Positions 1 through 5,444 of a stretch of DNA of 7,327 bases are shown here, one piece after another. Origin of the DNA: Desulfobacterales bacterium (GTDB lineage Bacteria > Desulfobacterota > Desulfobacteria > Desulfobacterales > QNYZ01). The translations under genes were made by a program, and so were the position numbers. The DNA lies in NCBI GenBank assembly GCA_029938515.1, contig JAOZUU010000133.1, positions 1 to 7,327 on the forward strand. The letters are read 5' to 3'. The notes beneath the pieces were generated by a model that saw only the letters and a list, made by a program, of their open reading frames with translations, was not told the origin of the DNA and made no database searches. Each line of letters begins with the position of its first letter. The stretch's first letter is position 1.

Positions 1-74
1 AGCACGTTGACATACCCCACCTCGTCATCCACAAGGAGAAGTTTAATGGGATACACTGATTTCCCTACAGCCAT
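1..74 (-). CDS. Response regulator receiver protein, N-terminal fragment
   Basis: Only the first 24 codons are in the window; the gene continues past base 1. The peptide begins MAVGKSVYPIKLLLVDDE, the typical first beta strand of a CheY-like receiver followed by the acidic metal-binding pair (DDE). The ATG at 74-72 is supported by GGAG at 84-81 with a 6-nt spacer; this ribosome binding site overlaps the end of the preceding receiver gene, whose stop is only three bases upstream, so the two are almost certainly translated from one mRNA. Whether an output domain follows cannot be seen. Confidence 0.85.
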   Translation of the reverse strand, partial: MAVGKSVYPIKLLLVDDEVGYVNV

Positions 75-77
75 TTT

Positions 78-518
78 TCACTCCAGCCCGTGCCGCGTCA
101 GTGACTCCTTGACCTGGGCATCCCGGATTTTTTCTTCATGAGCCCTTTTCTTTTCGGTTGCTTCCATGACCTTCTCCATGAGGATTTTCATCTCACACGG
201 TTTCATCAGGTAATCGAAAGCACCCAGCCGCATCCCTTCAATACTTGTCTCCACGGTGGCATGGCCGGTGAGCATAATCACTTCCGTCAGGGGACATATT
301 TTTTTGATTTCTCCCAGGGTTTCAATACCATCCATGCCCGGCATTTTGACGTCGAGGATGACAACGTCCATATTGCGATTTTTCTCCAGTTTCTCGATGG
401 CCTTCTGGCCGCTCAGGGCCGTCAATACCGTCAGGTCTCTTTTCCTGAGACGTTTGGACATGGTTTCGATAAAGGGGGCTTCATCATCCACCAGCATAAC
501 CAAAGGTTTGAGCATCAT
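78..518 (-). CDS. Stand-alone response regulator (CheY-like receiver)
   Basis: A 146-residue single receiver domain with no DNA-binding or enzymatic output. All catalytic positions are present: acidic pair D11/D12 (LVDDE), phospho-acceptor D56 (VILDVKMPGMDG), switch T84 (IMLTGH) and K106 (LMKPCE). A charged, Lys/Glu-rich helical tail of about 35 residues follows the last receiver helix. AGGAGG at 528-523 points to ATG 518 (4-nt spacer) or the adjacent ATG 515 (7-nt spacer); an upstream in-frame TTG at 533 would put the ribosome binding site inside the gene and is rejected. It lies 33 bases after the dCache kinase gene and 3 bases before another receiver gene, so it is the likely phospho-acceptor of that kinase, probably acting by protein-protein contact or phosphotransfer. 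The partner is inferred. Confidence 0.93.
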   Translation of the reverse strand: MMLKPLVMLVDDEAPFIETMSKRLRKRDLTVLTALSGQKAIEKLEKNRNMDVVILDVKMPGMDGIETLGEIKKICPLTEVIMLTGHATVETSIEGMRLGAFDYLMKPCEMKILMEKVMEATEKKRAHEEKIRDAQVKESLTRHGLE

Positions 519-522
519 GTTT

Positions 523-528
523 CCTCCT
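523..528 (-). promoter_or_regulatory. Ribosome binding site that sets the start of the stand-alone receiver
   Basis: AGGAGG lies 4 and 7 nt before two consecutive ATG codons (518 and 515). It excludes the in-frame TTG at 533 as the start. Confidence 0.8.
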
Positions 529-551
529 TTCAAAGGGATCTTTTATGGTGT

Positions 552-2285
552 CTATTTATCATTTCCATCCCGCGAATCGTCGGTATCCTTCTTGTCCAAC
601 GGAATACGGACAATGAAGGTGGTACCTACATCCACATTGCTTTCCACTTTAATTTCGCCGCCTATTTTTTTGATAATACCGTGGCAGATGGAAAGGCCCA
701 GCCCGGTGCCTTTGCCAACGGCTTTGGTTGTATAAAAAGGATTAAAAATTCGGTCGAGATTGGCCTTGGGAATACCCGGACCATTGTCGGATACGCGGAT
801 GATGATATCGTCGTCCTTACTGCCGGTAGTGACGCGGATGGTTCCGCCGGTTTTCTCCATGGCGTCGGTGGCATTGTTAATCAAATTTAAAAATACCTGC
901 TGCATTTCCGATTCCGAGACGTTTACCGTCGGCAGATTTTCAGCTAATTGAGTTTCCAAAACCACATTGGCGTACTTGGCTTTTTGAGCGGAAAGGGAAA
1001 CCATCTCCTCTACGAGGGCATTCAATTGAACCTCATGGACCCTCGGATCGGTCTTGCGGGCGAAACTGAGCAATTTGTGGGTAATCTCCTTGCAACGCTG
1101 ACCCTGGGTTCTTATCTGGATCAACGCCCTTTCAAACTCCGCCAGGTTTTCTCCCTCCTTAAAATCTTCTTCTTCCAGCAGATCTTCAATCCAACCGGCT
1201 TCCTCAACCATAATGGCCACCGGATTGTTGATCTCGTGGGCAATACCGGCCGCCAGTTCTCCCACCGTGGCCAGTTTACCGGTTTCAATCATCTGCTGAT
1301 TTAGTGTCTCCTTTTCACGATCCGCGGCAATAATGCGATTTACGGTTCTCTTGGTCAAAATACTCGTCAGGGTGACAATAACAAGCCCCCCCATAATGAT
1401 CATCAATAGGGCCATATTCTGGGTCCGGTTCAGTTCGCCAAACGCATCGCGCGACTCCTGGCGAAAAATCATCAGCCAGTCCCCTCCCTTTAAAAAGGCG
1501 GTGGCATATAGATTCTTGGCCCCACCTTCGAACGTTTTCTCGACAACCTGTACCTTGTCATCGACAATTGTTTCACCGCCACAATCCAGGAAAAAACCGT
1601 AGCAACCCTTTTGGGGTGTGAATTCAAAGGAGGGCGTGGTCTGAAATTCTCCTTCCTTATTCAGTATGAAAGCAAACCCGGTCTGACCGATGCGCAAATT
1701 CTCCACCAGGGAATTGAAGGCCTGGAAATTAATGGTTGCTTTCAAGAGCCAGTCTTTATTCTGAAATTTCTGTTTGACGGCCACGATAAAGTGGGGATGC
1801 CCCCGCAGTCCCAGAAAAACATCACTGATGTAATAGGGGTTATTTAGGGCTTTATTAAACCATTCGGCCTTATGATAATTGGCATTTTCAAGTTTGAACG
1901 GACCGACATAGGTGACTTGAATCCCGTCTTCATTGATGACACCAAGATCGGTAAAGACATCATCATAAGTTGCCCTGAGCGCTTCCAGGCGATCAGATAG
2001 AAACACCGGGTCCTGTAACCTGTCAATCCCGTATGACCGGACCAGCAATTGAATGTCGCTGAGTTTTTCATCAAGGAAACTATCAATATTCTGGGTATGC
2101 CGGCCCACCAGTTCTTCCAGGTGGGCATTAACTTTTTCGTGATAGGCGTGGTGAAACGACCACAATATCATCCCGCTCACCAGAAGCAGCGGAGTAAACG
2201 ACACGAAGATAATGCCAAAAATGATACGTCGGGCTAAATGTTTATAAAACGGATCATCTCTGTGCTTTTTTTCGTTCATGTTCAT
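552..2285 (-). CDS. Membrane sensor histidine kinase with dCache-type periplasmic domain
   Basis: A 577-residue inner-membrane kinase. TM1 spans about 20-43 and TM2 about 291-309; between them is a roughly 245-residue periplasmic region that reads as a double Cache (dCache_1) small-molecule sensor (GVINEDGIQVTYVGP near 115-129, WFNKAL at 142, GQTGFAFILNKEGEF near 200-214). Two Cys (228, 235) sit in its distal lobe. No clear HAMP follows TM2; a short helix leads straight to HisKA (GELAAGIAHEINNP, phospho-acceptor H350). The ATPase domain is intact: N box N471, G1 DNGPGI 500-505, F box FNPFYTT 514-520, G2 GTGLGL 526-531. The ATG at 2285 overlaps the preceding stop as ATGA; GGAG at 2291-2288 is better spaced (8 nt) for the Met at 2279, so the protein may be two residues shorter. 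Neighbours are a divergent receiver upstream and two receivers downstream. The ligand is unknown. Confidence 0.95.
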   Translation of the reverse strand: MNMNEKKHRDDPFYKHLARRIIFGIIFVSFTPLLLVSGMILWSFHHAYHEKVNAHLEELVGRHTQNIDSFLDEKLSDIQLLVRSYGIDRLQDPVFLSDRLEALRATYDDVFTDLGVINEDGIQVTYVGPFKLENANYHKAEWFNKALNNPYYISDVFLGLRGHPHFIVAVKQKFQNKDWLLKATINFQAFNSLVENLRIGQTGFAFILNKEGEFQTTPSFEFTPQKGCYGFFLDCGGETIVDDKVQVVEKTFEGGAKNLYATAFLKGGDWLMIFRQESRDAFGELNRTQNMALLMIIMGGLVIVTLTSILTKRTVNRIIAADREKETLNQQMIETGKLATVGELAAGIAHEINNPVAIMVEEAGWIEDLLEEEDFKEGENLAEFERALIQIRTQGQRCKEITHKLLSFARKTDPRVHEVQLNALVEEMVSLSAQKAKYANVVLETQLAENLPTVNVSESEMQQVFLNLINNATDAMEKTGGTIRVTTGSKDDDIIIRVSDNGPGIPKANLDRIFNPFYTTKAVGKGTGLGLSICHGIIKKIGGEIKVESNVDVGTTFIVRIPLDKKDTDDSRDGNDK

Positions 2286-2695
2286 ATCTCCGCAATAACT
2301 TCAAAATATTCACAAACAGCGCCCTTTAGTCTCTCTACGCTCTGGCGGTCTTTATGGATAAATTGGATATTCATAAATTGGGTCAAATGGTCATTCTCCC
2401 TTGGATCAAACCCGTGAATGATAATGGGCAGCGGCGGAATCAGCGCTTGAAGTGTATCCCATACGCCGGACCGGGTCATTTCAGGCATATCCGGGTCTAT
2501 AATTAACAGGTCGCAGGGTTCATGACGCCTGATTCTGTCAATGATTTCCGTGCCATTTCCAGCCAATTTCACCTGAAACCCGGCAAGTTCCATTTCGCGC
2601 TTCAGTAAGTTCCGGATATGAGGGTTGTGATCAGCAATGAGTATGACGGCCTTCTTTTTCACAATTTCACAAGCCGATATGATATGGCCATCCAA
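2282..2695 (-). CDS. Divergent single-domain response regulator
   Basis: A receiver-fold protein of up to 137 residues with no output domain. The phospho-acceptor is kept (D67, LLIIDPDMPEM) and a Lys is at the usual position (K115, FIHKDR), but the acidic pair is reduced to D22-H23 (LIADHNPHIR) and the switch Thr/Ser is missing (IIIHGFD, 91-97). Phosphorylation may therefore be weak or signalled differently. The long reading needs a TTG start at 2695 with no convincing ribosome binding site; GTG at 2662, just before KKKAVILIAD, would give a typical 126-residue receiver and is equally possible. The end overlaps the dCache kinase by 4 nt, so translation is probably coupled. It follows the PstS-like gene after 125 bases and probably shares its mRNA. 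Confidence 0.82.
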   Translation of the reverse strand: MDGHIISACEIVKKKAVILIADHNPHIRNLLKREMELAGFQVKLAGNGTEIIDRIRRHEPCDLLIIDPDMPEMTRSGVWDTLQALIPPLPIIIHGFDPRENDHLTQFMNIQFIHKDRQSVERLKGAVCEYFEVIAEI

Positions 2696-2707
2696 GAATC
2701 CGGCCCC

Positions 2708-2728
2708 ACCCGCGTAATACTTGCGGGT
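2708..2728 (-). other. Small stem-loop before the divergent receiver gene
   Basis: ACCCGC (2708-2713) and GCGGGT (2723-2728) form a 6-bp inverted repeat with a 9-nt loop in the leader of the divergent receiver gene. No T tract follows, so it is not a normal intrinsic terminator. It could stabilise or pause the transcript between the abundant binding-protein message and the regulatory genes; it could also be chance. Confidence 0.3.
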
Positions 2729-2820
2729 AGAGCCGATTCTATATGACCTGGCCTGAGCCTCCCGATCCTTTTTGAATTAACATATGAGATACCATGGGTG
2801 CAACCTGGAATGACATCCCT

Positions 2821-3630
2821 CTATCTCTTAATCGGAATCATGCCATTGTTTACTATAATCGCCTGACCTTTTTCAGAGAATGCAAAGTCGACGAATTGTT
2901 TAACCGGTCCCTCGGGTTCGCCTTTGGTGATATAATTAAATACTTGATAGTAGGGATAATCCGGATCTCGCGGGCGTTTCCCGTTTATCCTTATTCTTTT
3001 GATGGTTTCCTCATGAAGGACCGCGCCCCGGGAAATGAAGGATACGGCACCGCAAGGAAAATACTTAACCGCTTCAATGACCATGGTAGAATCATACGCC
3101 ATGAAATCATGTTTGATATCCTTATGTTTCATGACCTGCCTGCGGAAGTTTTTATTGGCGGCCGTATCTTTACTCGGGATGATAACCAGAATCGGCAGGT
3201 CGGCCCCCCCGACTTCCTTCCAGTTGGTGACATCTCCGCTAAAGATGTCCTGGAGCTGGTCTCCGGTAAGATCATGAACACCACATTCTTTATTGGCAAT
3301 GACGGCAATGGGATCTTTACAGAACGGAATCTCGACATAACCGTAGTCTTGATGTCTGCGATAAAGCGCCCTGGCCGTACTGGCGATGTCACAATACCCG
3401 TTCATCAAGGCATAAACGCAAGAGCCGGATGAGGCTGTGCGCACGGTGACTTTTACGCCGGTGGCCTTTGTAAATTGTTCAACCTTCTCCTCGGCAAATG
3501 CCTTGTAAACCTGATTGGAGCAATTGTATTTCAAAGTGTCTTCGGCCATTGCCGGGGATCCCGGTGCAAGGCCCCATACCACCAACAGGGTGGCAAGAAT
3601 AAGCCCAATGAATTGTTTTTTCGGTTTCAT
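2821..3630 (-). CDS. PstS-like periplasmic substrate-binding protein
   Basis: A 269-residue secreted protein of the PstS/PBP-like type II binding-protein fold. Residues 1-29 are a Sec signal peptide (KPKK, hydrophobic core, cleavage likely after AMA at 27-29); no lipobox Cys is seen, so it should be soluble in the periplasm. PstS-family signatures are SSGS (67-70), DIASTAR (81-87) and LTGDQLQDIFSGDVTNWKEV (121-140, the first-lobe hallmark), followed by a second lobe and a C-terminal FAFSEKGQAIIVNNGMIPI. The family R...SGT phosphate loop is replaced (P152, then TAA at 156-158), so the ligand need not be phosphate. The mature protein carries six Cys (37, 71, 80, 104, 116, 193). The start is fixed by a near-perfect ribosome binding site. 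No ABC permease or ATPase gene is nearby; receiver and kinase genes follow, so a sensory role is as likely as transport. It is the first gene after the sigma-54 promoter. Confidence 0.9.
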   Translation of the reverse strand: MKPKKQFIGLILATLLVVWGLAPGSPAMAEDTLKYNCSNQVYKAFAEEKVEQFTKATGVKVTVRTASSGSCVYALMNGYCDIASTARALYRRHQDYGYVEIPFCKDPIAVIANKECGVHDLTGDQLQDIFSGDVTNWKEVGGADLPILVIIPSKDTAANKNFRRQVMKHKDIKHDFMAYDSTMVIEAVKYFPCGAVSFISRGAVLHEETIKRIRINGKRPRDPDYPYYQVFNYITKGEPEGPVKQFVDFAFSEKGQAIIVNNGMIPIKR

Positions 3631-3637
3631 AATAAAC

Positions 3638-3644
3638 CCTCCTT
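3638..3644 (-). promoter_or_regulatory. Very strong ribosome binding site of the PstS-like gene
   Basis: AAGGAGG, preceded by T, matches the anti-Shine-Dalgarno complement over eight bases and sits 7 nt before the ATG at 3630. It is the best ribosome binding site in the window and predicts high expression, as expected for a periplasmic binding protein. Confidence 0.85.
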
Positions 3645-3727
3645 ATTTTAAGTGAATTTGTTAAGCGCCCGACTGCACCAAGAACAAAAAGGTCATCAGT
3701 AAAATCGGATCTTGTAAATAAGTCTTC

Positions 3728-3742
3728 GCAAATGACGTGCCA
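3728..3742 (-). promoter_or_regulatory. Sigma-54 (RpoN) promoter of the PstS-like gene
   Basis: The minus strand reads TGGCACG, TCAT, TTGC, matching the -24/-12 consensus TGGCACG-N4-TTGC at every fixed base. GG (3741-3740) and GC (3729-3728) are separated by the required 10 bases. The start is expected near 3716, about 86 nt before the ATG at 3630. The next gene upstream encodes a sigma-54 activator with an intact GAFTGA loop, which gives independent support. Confidence 0.88.
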
Positions 3743-3849
3743 AAAATTCAGCAAGGCAAAAATTTATTTTAACTACCTTTAATTATACGATAAATTGGCT
3801 ACTGGGATTCGCTTGCGCAAATTGTAAATTGTGATGGGATGTCCAAATT

Positions 3850-3866
3850 TTTTACAGGCTGTAAAA
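3850..3866. promoter_or_regulatory. 17-bp perfect palindrome, candidate activator (enhancer) site
   Basis: TTTTACAG, G, CTGTAAAA is a perfect inverted repeat with 8-bp arms. Its centre (3858) is about 142 bp upstream of the predicted sigma-54 start, the usual distance for NtrC-family enhancer sites, which bind Fis-type HTH dimers as inverted repeats. As RNA it would be an AT-rich hairpin with no following U tract, so a terminator is unlikely. That the adjacent regulator binds here is inferred. Confidence 0.6.
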
Positions 3867-3874
3867 TGGCAGGC
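3862..3874 (+). repeat. 13-bp repeat, copy 1 (sigma-54 control region)
   Basis: TAAAATGGCAGGC overlaps the right arm of the 17-bp palindrome. The same 13 bases occur on the opposite strand at 6951-6963, in the promoter of the kinase/NtrC operon. Confidence 0.55.
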
Positions 3875-3988
3875 ACGGATCTTTGTTGTTTTTTAGCGTT
3901 TCACGTAACCCTCGAATCCTTGGCCCCTTGAACCCTCTGGAATATCGCCTGTTCGATTGGAGATAACACATTATTTTTCCGGAATTAA

Positions 3989-5443
3989 CTACAACTGATT
4001 GGGAGATGAACCTTCTTTTTTTACCCGTGTTTCGAATACAAGATCATATTTATTGATTTTGGAGTGAAGATTGGGTCGGGAAAGGCCCAGAAGCTTGGCG
4101 GCGCGGGACCGATTGCCGCCGGAAAGGGTGAGAGCTTCGCTGATGATGATTTTAGCCAGGTGATCCAGACAGAAGTCAAATGCGCCGTCTTGTTCTTTGC
4201 GCGCCAGGACTGTCCGCACCCACCTGCGGATGGAGGCCTCTATGGTCTCAAAATCCTTGGTTTCATCCGTGGTGGCGGTTATCGCTATCTGGGTGAGGTC
4301 ATCACTGCTCAGTGGGGTCCCACGGTTAAAAATCAATGCTTTTTGAATGACATTGGACAGTTCGCGAACGTTGCCGGGCCAGGGGTGTTGTTCAATCCAT
4401 GCCCGGGCCTCGGGTGTCATCCCCGGGTTGTTTATTTCCAGTTGGGCGGCGTGGTGGGTCAGAAAGTAATCACAGAGTCTGGATATATCATCCTCCCGGT
4501 CACGTAAGGGTGGCAACCAGATGCTGACCACTTTTAACCGGTAGTAAAGATCTTCCCGGAAACGACCTGCCTCGATTGCCTCTTCAAGATTCCGGTTCGT
4601 GGCGGCAATGATACGCACATCCACCGGGATGGTTTTACGCCCGCCGAGCCGTTCCAGGTTTTTTTCCTGCAACAGCCTTAAAATCTTAGCCTGCAGGTCA
4701 AGGGGCATGTCACCGATTTCATCCAGGAAAATCGTCCCCCCATGGGCTTGCTCGATTTTTCCCAGGCGTCGATGAGAGGCCCCGGTGAAAGCCCCTTTTT
4801 CATACCCGAAAAGTTCGCTTTCCAGCAATGTCTCGGGAATGGCTACGCAGTTGATGACCAGAAACGGCAGATCCGCCCGGTGGCTGTGGTGATAAATCGC
4901 CCGGGCCACCAGCTCCTTGCCGGTGCCGGATTCGCCCCGGATCAGTACCGTGGCGTCTTTGGTAGCCACCCGCCCAATGGCTTTAAATACCTCCTGCATT
5001 GGTTTGCTCCGGCCGATGATGGCCTCCCGCGACGATGCCTCCGGGGCGGCGTCCACATCGATCGGTATTCGCATAAATCGGCTGGCTTCCAAGCCTTGCT
5101 GAATCACGGTCAACATTTCAGGGATCTCGAAGGGCTTGAGGATATAATCAAAGGCCCCCAGTTTGGTGGCCTCGATGGCGGTTTCGGTCGTGCCGTAGGC
5201 CGTCATAATGATAACGGGAAGTTTGGGCTCCTGATCATGGATCGCCTGGAAGGTTTCCATTCCGTTCATCCCCGGAAGACGAAGATCGAGAATGACAAGA
5301 TCCGGCGCTGTTTCATCCAGCTCTTTCAATCCGGCTTCGCCTGAAGCGGCGGTGGCCACCCGATACCCTTCCTCGGAAAGCAGTTTCTGAAAGCTCTTGC
5401 GCAACTGATCGTCGTCATCGATGATAAGGATCGTATTCAACAT
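3989..5443 (-). CDS. NtrC-family sigma-54-dependent response regulator
   Basis: A 484-residue cytoplasmic activator of sigma-54 RNA polymerase. The N-terminal receiver is complete: acidic cluster D9-D12, phospho-acceptor D53 (VILDLRLPGMNG), T81, K103. The central AAA+ domain has Walker A GESGTGKE (170-177), the sigma-54 contact loop GAFTGA (217-222), Walker B FLDE (239-242), sensor I ATN (281-283), arginine-finger region FREDLYYRL (295-303) and sensor II WPGNVREL (355-362). A Fis-type HTH occupies about 434-465 (SGGNRSRAAKLLGLSRPNLHSKI). The ATG at 5443 starts directly at the first receiver strand and has GGAG at 5451-5448; the open frame extends to 5641 but that part overlaps the kinase gene and has no homology signature. 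One base separates it from the kinase stop, so the pair is translationally coupled. Its likely target is the sigma-54 promoter just downstream. Confidence 0.97.
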   Translation of the reverse strand: MLNTILIIDDDDQLRKSFQKLLSEEGYRVATAASGEAGLKELDETAPDLVILDLRLPGMNGMETFQAIHDQEPKLPVIIMTAYGTTETAIEATKLGAFDYILKPFEIPEMLTVIQQGLEASRFMRIPIDVDAAPEASSREAIIGRSKPMQEVFKAIGRVATKDATVLIRGESGTGKELVARAIYHHSHRADLPFLVINCVAIPETLLESELFGYEKGAFTGASHRRLGKIEQAHGGTIFLDEIGDMPLDLQAKILRLLQEKNLERLGGRKTIPVDVRIIAATNRNLEEAIEAGRFREDLYYRLKVVSIWLPPLRDREDDISRLCDYFLTHHAAQLEINNPGMTPEARAWIEQHPWPGNVRELSNVIQKALIFNRGTPLSSDDLTQIAITATTDETKDFETIEASIRRWVRTVLARKEQDGAFDFCLDHLAKIIISEALTLSGGNRSRAAKLLGLSRPNLHSKINKYDLVFETRVKKEGSSPNQL

Positions 5444-5444
5444 C

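Larger units (their letters stand above)
3631..3988. other. Regulatory intergenic region between the NtrC-type gene and the PstS-like gene
   Basis: 358 AT-rich bases without a supported gene. In the direction of transcription they hold the 17-bp palindrome (3866-3850), an 8-bp palindrome TTGCGCAA (3820-3813), the sigma-54 promoter (3742-3728) and a leader of about 86 nt ending in the strong ribosome binding site. The 8-mer TTGTAAAT occurs twice (3712-3719 and 3822-3829) and resembles half of the 17-bp palindrome. No clear intrinsic terminator is seen after the NtrC-type gene, so some read-through from the kinase/regulator operon is possible. Confidence 0.7.

Noticed and set aside
138..890. 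Plus-strand open frame of 250 codons
   Set aside because: It is antisense to the stand-alone receiver and the dCache kinase, both with unmistakable family motifs. Its translation is His/Phe-rich with no recognisable domain, as expected for the complement of a coding frame.
2739..2816. 25-residue peptide frame (begins MSFQVAPMVSHM) between the PstS-like and divergent receiver genes
   Set aside because: There is only a weak GAGGG just before the ATG and no recognisable features. A frame this short is expected by chance.
2794..3432. Plus-strand open frame of 212 codons
   Set aside because: It lies opposite the PstS-like gene, which has a signal peptide, family motifs and a strong ribosome binding site. 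No independent coding signal is seen.
3479..3754. Minus-strand 91-codon frame overlapping the PstS-like start
   Set aside because: It overlaps the signal peptide and first lobe of the PstS-like gene in a different frame and runs through the sigma-54 promoter. No domain is recognised.
3871..3887. Plus-strand AGGCACG-N4-TTTGT, resembling a sigma-54 promoter
   Set aside because: The essential -12 GC is missing and it points toward the 3' end of the NtrC-type gene, where no plus-strand gene exists.
4742..5344. Plus-strand open frame of 200 codons
   Set aside because: It is antisense to the receiver and AAA+ parts of the NtrC-type gene, and its sequence resembles no domain.
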